Assembly: GCA_003561825.1 (NCBI GenBank)
Contig: PWVO01000030.1
Span: 1 to 5,450 of the forward strand
Reading direction: 5' to 3'
Length of the DNA: 5,450 bases
Source of the DNA: Candidatus Woesearchaeota archaeon
GTDB taxonomy: Archaea > Nanobdellota > Nanobdellia > Woesearchaeales > CG1-02-33-12
The position numbers were made by a program, and so were the translations under genes. Below the pieces are notes generated by a model that made no database searches, was not told the origin of the DNA, and saw only the letters and a list, made by a program, of their open reading frames with translations. Each line of letters opens with the position of its first letter. The stretch's first letter is position 1. Of this stretch, positions 1 to 5,449 are shown piece after piece.

Positions 1-1
1 A

Positions 2-1213
2 AAAGAGGTTGTTGCATCCCTTGGCTTAATACAGCATCTTGAAACCTCTGCAACAAGGCTTGTCCGCTACAAGAGGGACATAAACAACCTTATATGGAGA
101 AGGCTCAATGAGACAGAGCTTGCAGAAGAAGAAAAAAAGATCTATGATGAAGTAGATAAGATAGAGTCAGCAATACCAACAGGCATAAGAGTAACTGAAT
201 CAAATGAGTTTGTATCCTATCCAAGAGACAGCGAGATAAGAAACCTTACAATTGAGTATGCTGATTACAGGAAAAAATCCTACTCAAGAAGCCAGATAGA
301 CAGCCTGGCAAGCCACTACAAAGACCTTCAGTCAAAGGCAACTATAACAACAAAGGCAAGAGTAGTTGAAATGTCATACCTTTCAGGAAAAGAAGAGACA
401 ATAACACTAATAGAAAAAGTGATTGAGGTTTCACAGCCTTCATCTGGCCTGAAAGTCCTTGAGCAGATACCAAAGGAAATGGCTTCACACATAGATGAGG
501 TTGAATTCCTCTTCAGCTACAATACAGTAAAAGACAACCCAATTGTTGAAGCCCAGCTTGAGGGATTAGGCAAAATCACATACTATGTCAGGAAGCCAGT
601 GCACATAGATGACATTAAAAAGTCAAACACCATGATTGTTGATGACTGGGAGCCAAAGCCTGAGAGCAGAATAACTGGGTTTAGTGTCTTTGGCATTGGA
701 AGCAGCTCTCTTGCATCACTTAACACAAGACTAATCATCGAGATATTAATAATAATAATACTAATTGCTGTTTACCTTAAGTTTTACGTCAGCCCAACCA
801 CTCTCCTGAAGCTGAGATATTTTTTTATATCAAGGCAGTCAGTGAAAAGATTTGGCAAAATACTTTCCCTCATAAAGCAGGCAAAAAAAGAGCTGAGGTC
901 AGGCAATTACGAGGCAGCCAAGTCATCTTATCCAGAGATAAATGCTTTGTTTAAGCATCTTCATCCAGGATTAAAAAAGCATGCCTACAAGAAGATCAAG
1001 GCATTTTCAGACCTTCTAAACCAGCATTACATAAACAGCCTTGTTGAGCAGGCAATGCAGAGCATTGAGAAAAATGACCTCAAAGCTGCATATTTGCTTT
1101 ACAATAAAATCAGCCAGTCATACAAGTCAATGTCTCCTGAATACAAGTCAAGGGTAATAGAAAGCTGCAAAAAACTCAGGCAGGCAATCTCAAATAAAAA
1201 TGCGCAATCATGA
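2..1213 (+). CDS. Membrane-anchored protein with juxtamembrane beta domain and two cytoplasmic helical repeats (5' partial)
   Basis: The frame is open without a stop from base 2, so the true start lies upstream; the ATG at 371 is internal, because the codons before it read as normal charged protein. 403 residues are visible. Residues about 1-110 are charged and mostly helical. About 115-200 look like a beta-sandwich with an IPKEMA segment and an EGLGKITYYV strand, resembling the domain next to the membrane in archaeal S-layer or PGF-type surface proteins (a resemblance from memory). ITGFSVFGIG follows, then one membrane segment near 244-262 (ILIIIILIAVYL). The basic tail holds two similar helical units, about 289-340 and 346-397. 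N-terminus outside and C-terminus inside is inferred. The last 14 bases overlap the ATPase gene, which implies coupled translation and a shared complex. Function is not recognised; it may be an adaptor or scaffold for the ATPase. Confidence 0.85.
   Translation, partial: KEVVASLGLIQHLETSATRLVRYKRDINNLIWRRLNETELAEEEKKIYDEVDKIESAIPTGIRVTESNEFVSYPRDSEIRNLTIEYADYRKKSYSRSQIDSLASHYKDLQSKATITTKARVVEMSYLSGKEETITLIEKVIEVSQPSSGLKVLEQIPKEMASHIDEVEFLFSYNTVKDNPIVEAQLEGLGKITYYVRKPVHIDDIKKSNTMIVDDWEPKPESRITGFSVFGIGSSSLASLNTRLIIEILIIIILIAVYLKFYVSPTTLLKLRYFFISRQSVKRFGKILSLIKQAKKELRSGNYEAAKSSYPEINALFKHLHPGLKKHAYKKIKAFSDLLNQHYINSLVEQAMQSIEKNDLKAAYLLYNKISQSYKSMSPEYKSRVIESCKKLRQAISNKNAQS
866..1192 (+). other. Tandem helical repeat pair in the cytoplasmic tail of the upstream membrane protein
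   Basis: Two units of about 52 residues align by eye: one (866-1021) has LIKQAKKELRSGNYEAA, then a Tyr, an Ile and an HPGLKKHAYKKI turn; the other (1037-1192) has LVEQAMQSIEKNDLKAAYLL, then SPEYKSRVIESC. Shared positions are L-[IV]-x-QA, N-[YL]-x-AA, Tyr and Ile at equal spacing, then P followed by Lys and a helix. The pattern (helix, short acidic or Asn turn, AA, Tyr, P-x-x-K) resembles TPR-like helical hairpins and suggests an internal duplication forming a protein-binding surface on the cytoplasmic side, next to the ATPase. Confidence 0.6.
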
Positions 1214-3557
1214 AAAGATCAAGAAAGCAGTACTTAGCAGGGCATCAGCAATTGCAGGCTTTGCCCTTCTGCTTTTGCTTTTGTCTTCAGCAGCATCCTA
1301 TGCAAGAATAGAAAGAGAAGCCTACAGTATTTCAGTCTCAAGAATAGACCAGAGAATAAGGCTCGGCGAGTTCCACGAAGCTGTAATAAAAATAGAGAAC
1401 AAAGCAAATTCCCCCTTGATTTTCTCAGCTGCGCTTGACGGCGATATTGCCCCGTATGTAAGCCTGAATCCTGCAAGCGGCACAGTAGAGGCTCTTTCAG
1501 AGTCAGAAGTCAAAGTCCTAATCTTCGGAGACATAACCGGCACATTCAATGGCTCAATCACATTCTCAGGCAATATAGATGAGAGAATACCGGTTGCTTT
1601 TTCAGTGTCAGACATATCAGCAACACCTGTAAATGCGCTTTCCATAAGAATAAACCCTGTTTCTGACAGGGCATACATAAATGAAAAATACCGCTATAGG
1701 GTTGATGTGCAGAACCTTCTGCTCCAGGAAGGCATCAATATCACGCTCTTCTACTCAATGGGCCACATGGGATCTGAAAGAACATACATGCTCAACCGTA
1801 CATTTCTTGAGGAAAAAGAGGAAGTGCAGCTTGACAAATCTCTTACACTCATAAAAGAGTTTGATGTGCCCCAATTTATCAGGCCCGGGGAGTACATAAT
1901 AAATGTAAGGGCAGAGTATCTTGATTTGTCTTCTTACGCAAGCATGAGGTTCTATGTCTATGAGCCAGTTGCGGGTTATATGCTCTTTGGAATAATCCCA
2001 ATAAAATGGGTGGCATACACAGCAGTTCTTGCAGGGCTTATTGCTGGAACAGTCTTTTTCATAAGAAAAAGAATGGAGCAGAGAAAAAGATACAAAGGAA
2101 AAGTTGATATAAGCACTTTGCCAAAGCCAGGGCCAAGATCAGCATACATAGGCAAGCTTGCTGAATCAAATGTAAAAACATACTTTGACCTTGACCAGCT
2201 CACAATACACACACTTGTAGCAGGCTCAACCGGAGGAGGAAAAACAGTCTCAGCAGAGGTTCTTGTTGAAGAAGCTCTTATGAAAAAAGCCTCAGTGATA
2301 GTATTTGACCCAACAGCTCAGTGGAGCGGCTTCCTGAGAAAATGCATTACCAGGAAGATGCTTGCCTTATACCCCTCATTTGGCATGAAAAAAAGCGATG
2401 CAAAGGCCTTTAACGGCAATGTTCACCAGATTCTTGACGCAAGGCAGATAATTGACATAAAAAAATACATGGTTCCAGGTGAGATACATGTTTTTGCAAT
2501 CAACAGGCTCGCTCCAAAAGACAGCGACACTCTTGTAGCAAATACAATAAGAGAGGTTTTTAAGGCGAACCTGCCAGAAAGCCCGGAGCTCAACACAATA
2601 ATAATATTTGACGAGGTCCACAGGCTCCTGCCAAAGTTCGGAGGCTCAGGCCAGGGCTTTATACAGATAGAAAGAGGAGCAAGGGAGTTCAGAAAGTGGG
2701 GAGTAGGCTTAATACTTATAAGCCAGGTACTTACAGACTTCATCGGCGAGACAAAAGCAAACATCAACACCGAGATTCAGATGAGAACAAGAGATGAAGG
2801 CGACCTGAACAGAATAAAAAACAAATACGGCGGCTATATGCTTCAGTCACTTATCAAGTCAGCAACAGGAACAGGCATGCTTGAGAACTCAGCCTACAAC
2901 AAGGGAAACCCCTATTTTGTCAGCTTCAGGCCTTTGCTGCACGAGCACGCAAGACTCTCAGACCAGGAGCTTGAGCAGTACAACAAGTACAATGACATCA
3001 TAGAGGACATAGAGTACGAGATAGAGCAGCTCAAGGAAAAAGAAATAGATGTGTTTGACCTTGAGCTTGAGCTAAAGATGGCTCTTGACAAAGTAAAGTC
3101 AGGCAGCTTCAACATGGTTGACATCTATCTTGAAGGACTTACACCCAGAGTAAAGGCCCACTTTGAGAACCTTGGCATAAAGCCTGAGAAGAGAGAGATA
3201 AAGCTTGTTTCAGAGGAAGAGCTAAGGCTTGACTATGAAAAGGCAAAGCAGGAAAGGGCAAAGTTTGAGAAAGAAAACCCAGAGTTAGCAAGAGCAAGCA
3301 TGGCAAAGCAGAAGGCAGCAGCAGCAATGAAGCTTCCTGCATTAAAGCTCAAAAACAATGTGACAGTAATGACAGTCCAGGAGCTCATTGACTCAATAAA
3401 CACAATGGATGATGCAACACTTAATGCCCACATCACCGGTGAAAATGTATTTGCAGACTGGATACAGCCCGCAAACAAGACAGTAGCAGACAAAGTAAGG
3501 GCTGCAAAGACCAAAGAAGAAATAATCATAGCACTGGAGGACTTCCTTTACGGGTGA
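1200..3557 (+). CDS. Membrane-bound HerA-type (DUF87) ATPase with extracytoplasmic Ig-like domains and DUF5752-like C-terminus
   Basis: 785 residues. Residues 1-35 form a signal peptide (basic 1-14, hydrophobic 17-30, likely cut after SYA). Residues 36-140 and 146-256 look like two beta-sandwich (Ig/NEW3- or CARDB-like) domains. A membrane segment at about 259-288 is followed by basic RKRMEQRKR, putting the rest inside. The motor shows Walker A AGSTGGGKT (341-349), a VIVFDPTAQW strand (367-375), Walker B IIIFDEVHRLLP (467-478, catalytic Glu472), sensor-like LILISQ (504-509) and NTEIQMRT (523-530), as in HerA/DUF87 ATPases. Residues 585-705 are charged and coiled-coil-like; 717-785 resemble DUF5752. 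HerA proteins form hexameric translocases; usual HerA is soluble and paired with NurA, which is not seen here. The ATG at 1200 lacks a clear Shine-Dalgarno site and overlaps the upstream gene by 14 bases, so translation is probably coupled. The substrate is unknown. Confidence 0.9.
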   Translation: MRNHEKIKKAVLSRASAIAGFALLLLLLSSAASYARIEREAYSISVSRIDQRIRLGEFHEAVIKIENKANSPLIFSAALDGDIAPYVSLNPASGTVEALSESEVKVLIFGDITGTFNGSITFSGNIDERIPVAFSVSDISATPVNALSIRINPVSDRAYINEKYRYRVDVQNLLLQEGINITLFYSMGHMGSERTYMLNRTFLEEKEEVQLDKSLTLIKEFDVPQFIRPGEYIINVRAEYLDLSSYASMRFYVYEPVAGYMLFGIIPIKWVAYTAVLAGLIAGTVFFIRKRMEQRKRYKGKVDISTLPKPGPRSAYIGKLAESNVKTYFDLDQLTIHTLVAGSTGGGKTVSAEVLVEEALMKKASVIVFDPTAQWSGFLRKCITRKMLALYPSFGMKKSDAKAFNGNVHQILDARQIIDIKKYMVPGEIHVFAINRLAPKDSDTLVANTIREVFKANLPESPELNTIIIFDEVHRLLPKFGGSGQGFIQIERGAREFRKWGVGLILISQVLTDFIGETKANINTEIQMRTRDEGDLNRIKNKYGGYMLQSLIKSATGTGMLENSAYNKGNPYFVSFRPLLHEHARLSDQELEQYNKYNDIIEDIEYEIEQLKEKEIDVFDLELELKMALDKVKSGSFNMVDIYLEGLTPRVKAHFENLGIKPEKREIKLVSEEELRLDYEKAKQERAKFEKENPELARASMAKQKAAAAMKLPALKLKNNVTVMTVQELIDSINTMDDATLNAHITGENVFADWIQPANKTVADKVRAAKTKEEIIIALEDFLYG
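3348..3554 (+). other. DUF5752-like C-terminal domain of the ATPase
   Basis: After a Lys/Ala-rich linker, residues about 717-785 read as a separate small domain: VTVMTVQELIDSINTMDD, then LNAHITGENVFADWIQ, NKTVADKVRAAKTKEEI and a hydrophobic last helix. This follows the pattern I recall for DUF5752: an Leu-rich helix, a conserved His, then an F-x-x-W-[IV] motif, then a LAxxL-like helix. The family has no assigned function that I know of. Its place at the end of a HerA motor suggests a docking or regulatory role (inference). Confidence 0.55.
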
Positions 3558-3563
3558 ATTTAA

Positions 3564-3580
3564 TCTCTTTTGCTCTTTTT
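3564..3580 (+). terminator. T-rich terminator after the ATPase gene
   Basis: Seven bases after the TGA stop the + strand reads CTCTTTTGCTCTTTTTGC, with runs of four T (3568-3571) and five T (3576-3580). Archaeal RNA polymerase terminates at T-runs without needing a hairpin. More T-runs lie further on inside the convergent gene (seven T each at 3621-3627, 3653-3659 and 3666-3672), so readthrough would probably stop there. Confidence 0.4.
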
Positions 3581-3606
3581 GCAGGGTTATCTTATAGAAA
3601 TAAAGC

Positions 3607-4338
3607 TTATCTGGATTTTATTTTTTTCCCTGACTGCTTTTTCTTTGGCCTGTTTTTTTGGAATCTTTTTTTCAGGCCAACATCTCTGAAATCAACAAAA
3701 GAATATCTAAGTGCGCCTCTCTTTGGGCATTTTGATGTGCACTTAAAGCAGTTAATGCACTGCAGGCTGCTTACATATTTTTTCTCTGAAATCTTTATGT
3801 TCATAGGGCAGATCCTGTCGCAGATCCTGCAGCCAGTGCAGGACTTATGCTCCCTCTTTATCCTGAAAACCCTTAAAGCACTGAAAACCCCGAAGTAAGC
3901 TCCCTGAATGCAGAAGTAATTGCAGAAAAGCCTGTCAATAAAGACTGACACAATTATAAATGAGATTACAACAGAGTATGCAGCTAATGAAAGCAGATCC
4001 CCTCTCAGCATATCCAAGAAAGATATCCTTGCATCAAGAAAAAAAACAGCTGATACACCCAGAAGAGAAAGCGCAAAAAAAACATATCTCAGAAAAACAA
4101 GATACTTTGCTGCTTTTTCAGGAACAGCAATCCTCCTTTTACTAAAAAGCCCTGCAACATTGTTTGCAACTTCCTGCATTGTCCCAAAAGGGCAGAGCCA
4201 CCCGCAGTAAAAAGCCCCACCCAAAATTGTGGCAATAAGCACAATAAGCATAAAATGAGGCAATGAGGCAAAAAAAGCAGTAAAAAGAAGAAGAATAAAA
4301 GCAAGCTGCACACTATGCCTTATGATTTGGATTCTCAT
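3607..4338 (-). CDS. NapH-like membrane polyferredoxin (4Fe-4S binding protein)
   Basis: 243 residues from the chosen start. About five membrane segments (about 10-28, 30-47, 78-101, 117-136, 142-156). Two Cys pairs sit at membrane edges: CGWLCPFG (Cys45, Cys49) and CNYFCIQGA (Cys139, Cys143), the hallmark of the NapH/NosR/YccM group. A cytoplasmic ferredoxin domain follows with CTGCRICDRICP (Cys167, 170, 173, 177) and CINCFKCTSKCP (Cys194, 197, 200, 204), for two 4Fe-4S clusters. The family moves electrons between a membrane or cytoplasmic donor and a partner outside; NapH itself serves periplasmic nitrate reductase, but no nitrate reductase genes are seen, so the symbol is withheld. An in-frame ATG lies six codons earlier (4356), but the ATG at 4338 makes an ATGA overlap with the upstream gene and has AGGT seven bases before it. 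The C-terminus is an unusual Lys/Arg-rich tail (about 223-243). Confidence 0.88.
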   Translation of the reverse strand: MRIQIIRHSVQLAFILLLFTAFFASLPHFMLIVLIATILGGAFYCGWLCPFGTMQEVANNVAGLFSKRRIAVPEKAAKYLVFLRYVFFALSLLGVSAVFFLDARISFLDMLRGDLLSLAAYSVVISFIIVSVFIDRLFCNYFCIQGAYFGVFSALRVFRIKREHKSCTGCRICDRICPMNIKISEKKYVSSLQCINCFKCTSKCPKRGALRYSFVDFRDVGLKKRFQKNRPKKKQSGKKIKSR

Positions 4339-4595
4339 CTTACTGACCTGTCGCATATCCCGTCTTCATTGATGTCTGACCACATAGGGCATGACGGAGT
4401 AGTGCACAGCCTGTTTCTCGGGCATGTGCCAATTAGATGCTCAATTGAAGACAAATCCTTCTCATCCAGCTCTTGCTCAGAACTAATCTGCTGCGCTCTT
4501 TCCATAAAATTGCTGTACAAAAAAAATCCTATAATAAAAAAAAACAGGACAGCATGAGCAATTATTACCTTTTTTTCAAGCCCAGCCTTTGCCAT
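4335..4595 (-). CDS. Small membrane-anchored Cys-motif protein (CP-x-C-x-C-x-DxNxDGxCD)
   Basis: 86 residues: a short basic N-terminus, one membrane segment (about 10-28, VIIAHAVLFFFIIGFFLYS), an acidic spacer (38-50), then a compact C-terminal motif with Cys58, Cys64, Cys69 and Cys81 ending in WSDINEDGICDRS. The motif matches a pattern I recall from proteins linked to NapH-like ferredoxins (CPxGxxNDPxPGxCxxYxDxNxxGxCDxS), but the stretch between the first two Cys is altered. The four Cys could bind a metal or an Fe-S cluster; DxNxDG also resembles a calcium loop. An N-in, C-out topology is likely, which places the Cys outside and facing the lipoprotein. The stop overlaps the next gene by four bases (ATGA). 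The start is fixed by AGGTGAT eight bases upstream. No enzyme activity can be assigned. Confidence 0.85.
   Translation of the reverse strand: MAKAGLEKKVIIAHAVLFFFIIGFFLYSNFMERAQQISSEQELDEKDLSSIEHLIGTCPRNRLCTTPSCPMWSDINEDGICDRSVR
4346..4349 (-). promoter_or_regulatory. Shine-Dalgarno site deciding the NapH-like start
   Basis: On the - strand AGGT lies seven bases before the ATG at 4338, inside the end of the 86-aa gene. It favours this start over the in-frame ATG at 4356, together with the four-base ATGA overlap. Confidence 0.5.
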
Positions 4596-4603
4596 ATTAA
4601 AAC

Positions 4604-4610
4604 ATCACCT
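4604..4610 (-). promoter_or_regulatory. Shine-Dalgarno site of the 86-aa Cys-motif gene
   Basis: On the - strand AGGTGAT lies eight bases before the ATG at 4595. It is complementary to the 3' end typical of archaeal 16S rRNA and settles the start. Confidence 0.7.
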
Positions 4611-4629
4611 GTTAAACCAGTTATTACGG

Positions 4630-4648
4630 CAAGGTTTTTAGCACCTTG
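4630..4648 (-). repeat. Short inverted repeat between lipoprotein and Cys-motif genes
   Basis: CAAGGT (4630-4635) and ACCTTG (4643-4648) are exact reverse complements separated by seven bases. On the transcript it would form a 6-bp stem a few bases after the lipoprotein stop. It is not followed by a T-run on the - strand, so it is not a typical terminator. It could tune transcript stability or be chance. Confidence 0.35.
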
Positions 4649-4652
4649 TTTA

Positions 4653-5099
4653 TTAACCCATCGCTTTTAAGTCTTCTGCAATATCCTTTATAATAGCAGG
4701 AGCAAATTTATGTTCCATTCTCATAACTTCCAGCACAGTGTCCGGGCTGTAATCTCCTTTTAATTCAACCTCTGCAACAATCTCGCTCAGAAAAACATCT
4801 GCATCAATCTCCCAAAGCTCTGCAATATCTCTTACAGTCAGCAGTCTCATAGCCCTTCCTTCAATCTCAACAGAATGGTCATGTTCATGCTCATGGGGGT
4901 GATGGTCATGTTCGTGGTGATGGTAGTCATGTTCATGTAATTCATGTTGTTCGTGGATAATCTCAGCAGCCTCACTCTCCGGCTCTACAAAAGGGTATTC
5001 AACAAGCATGCTGTCACCAAGCTCACCTTCGCTGCATCCGGCCCCAAAAGCCAAGATTGCTATGGCCATTATACCAATCAAAAAAGCATTTTCTTTCAT
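4653..5099 (-). CDS. His-rich lipoprotein with C-terminal helical domain
   Basis: 148 residues. The N-terminus is a lipoprotein signal: MKEN, hydrophobic 5-21 and a lipobox-like AFGAGC with Cys22, so the mature protein is probably lipid-anchored outside the membrane. An acidic spacer leads to a His-rich stretch, residues 49-75, with 14 His alternating with Glu/Asp, likely to bind Zn, Ni, Cu or Co. Residues about 84-148 form a small helical domain (MRLLTVRDIAELWEIDADVF, later SPDTVLEVM and FAPAIIKDIAEDL) that resembles the LEEIAxxYGI-type repeat domain I recall next to NapH-like ferredoxins. The start at 5099 is chosen over an ATG eight codons earlier because GGAGG sits seven bases before it. 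First gene of the three-gene operon. Possible roles are a metal buffer or chaperone for the redox partners; the metal cannot be told from sequence. Confidence 0.85.
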   Translation of the reverse strand: MKENAFLIGIMAIAILAFGAGCSEGELGDSMLVEYPFVEPESEAAEIIHEQHELHEHDYHHHEHDHHPHEHEHDHSVEIEGRAMRLLTVRDIAELWEIDADVFLSEIVAEVELKGDYSPDTVLEVMRMEHKFAPAIIKDIAEDLKAMG

Positions 5100-5106
5100 T
5101 TTAATT

Positions 5107-5111
5107 CCTCC
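5107..5111 (-). promoter_or_regulatory. Shine-Dalgarno site of the lipoprotein gene
   Basis: On the - strand GGAGG lies seven bases before the ATG at 5099. The in-frame ATG at 5123 would place this site inside the coding region, so the shorter protein is preferred. Confidence 0.75.
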
Positions 5112-5124
5112 GTTGTTTAGCATT

Positions 5125-5136
5125 ATTTAGCTAAAT
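5125..5136. promoter_or_regulatory. Perfect 12-bp palindrome, candidate operator
   Basis: ATTTAGCTAAAT is identical on both strands and ends 26 bases before the lipoprotein ATG. It lies at or just after the predicted transcription start, where archaeal repressors often bind. A nearby GCTAAA recurs ten bases further along the - strand. No regulator gene is in the window. Confidence 0.4.
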
Positions 5137-5138
5137 CT

Positions 5139-5152
5139 CCTTATCTCTAAGG
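5139..5152. promoter_or_regulatory. Inverted repeat CCTTA-N4-TAAGG, candidate operator
   Basis: Five-base arms with a four-base gap, only two bases from the 12-bp palindrome. It covers the predicted start of transcription of the - strand operon (about 26 bases from the TATA-like TTTAAAT). The TTA/TAA core arms recall DtxR-type metalloregulator sites, but the match is loose. Confidence 0.35.
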
Positions 5153-5165
5153 TTTATTCCGTTTC

Positions 5166-5172
5166 ATTTAAA
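5166..5172 (-). promoter_or_regulatory. TATA-like box of the three-gene redox operon
   Basis: The - strand reads TTTAAAT, about 67 bases before the lipoprotein ATG, after a run of T. A start about 26 bases downstream would fall near 5143, giving a leader of about 44 bases. An alternative weaker box is AATAAA around 5153-5158. No convincing BRE was seen. Confidence 0.35.
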
Positions 5173-5254
5173 AAAAGCAGGAAGCATAAATGTACATCTA
5201 AAGTCCACAAATAGTCCAATTGCATTGGATTAGGCTATCTCAGATAAGAAAAAA

Positions 5255-5449
5255 TCAGCTTTTATTAATACTGCTTTGGGGCCTTTCCTTTTTTCTCAAT
5301 GACATGAGGGTATTTTTTGCCTTCTTTAGAATCCCAAATCTATTAATATTAATGTCAAAATGGAAAGTTTTTGTTCTATTTAAGAAATAAAATATAAAAA
5401 AATAAAAAAAAATTTCAGCTTTACTTGGTGTAACTATTGTCAGGGGTTT
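5255..5449 (-). CDS. Possible C-terminal fragment of an upstream gene (partial)
   Basis: One - strand frame is open from the window edge to a TGA at 5255, 64 codons with no start in view. It reads KPLTIVTPSKAE, then a Phe/Tyr/Ile stretch caused by long T-runs (5396-5412), then a basic tail with RFGILKKAKNT and SLRKKERPQ. It could be a membrane segment with a cytoplasmic tail. Against it: the hydrophobic part is low-complexity A/T sequence of the kind found between genes, and other frames are also plausible: one ends ETPDNSYTK-stop at 5421 just before the T-run, and one reads DSKEGKKYPHVIEKKGKAPK at 5265-5339. I cannot decide among them. Confidence 0.2.
   Translation of the reverse strand, partial: KPLTIVTPSKAEIFFYFFIFYFLNRTKTFHFDININRFGILKKAKNTLMSLRKKERPQSSINKS
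5396..5412 (-). terminator. Long T-run on the - strand, possible terminator
   Basis: On the - strand nine T (5412-5404), one A and seven T (5402-5396) follow each other. In archaea such a run would end transcription. A short frame ending in ETPDNSYTK and a TAA at 5421-5423 sits eight bases before it, which fits the end of a gene lying mostly outside the window. If the longer 64-codon frame is real, this run is coding instead. Confidence 0.3.

Larger units (their letters stand above)
5100..5254. other. Intergenic regulatory region upstream of the redox operon
   Basis: No coding frame of note is seen here on either strand. Besides the promoter and two operator-like dyads it holds TCCAAT-TGC-ATTGGA (5215-5229) and TATCT-C-AGATA (5236-5246). 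The first of these is flanked further out by ATAG and CTAT. The TATCTC segment at 5236 also appears at 5142 next to the promoter dyads. Confidence 0.5.

Noticed and set aside
746..760. TAA/AAT trinucleotide run as a microsatellite
   Set aside because: It simply encodes the Ile-rich membrane segment with ATA codons and is too short to mark as a repeat.
371..1213. Gene start at the ATG at 371
   Set aside because: The same frame is open and protein-like back to base 2, with no ribosome-binding site before 371; the ATG is internal.
3233..3529. 98-codon - strand frame under the ATPase C-terminus
   Set aside because: It is antisense to a conserved-looking domain and has no ribosome-binding site pattern or context; a shadow frame.
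1200..3557. Conjugation ATPase (VirB4/TraG-like) identity for the motor
   Set aside because: Walker and downstream motifs fit HerA/DUF87 better, and no relaxase, pilus or other transfer genes are in view; a transfer role cannot be excluded but is not supported.
3554..3898. + strand frame starting with GTG at 3554, overlapping the ATPase stop (GTGA), 114 codons
   Set aside because: It is antisense to the well-supported ferredoxin domain, and its composition (Phe-rich) reflects the complement of Lys codons.
3607..4338. Naming the gene napH
   Set aside because: No napA, napB or napG neighbours are seen; the Cys pattern is shared by many NapH/NosR/YccM-type proteins with different partners.
4339..4356. 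Longer start of the NapH-like protein at 4356
   Set aside because: The ATG at 4338 has AGGT at proper spacing, an ATGA overlap and gives the N-terminus expected of the family.
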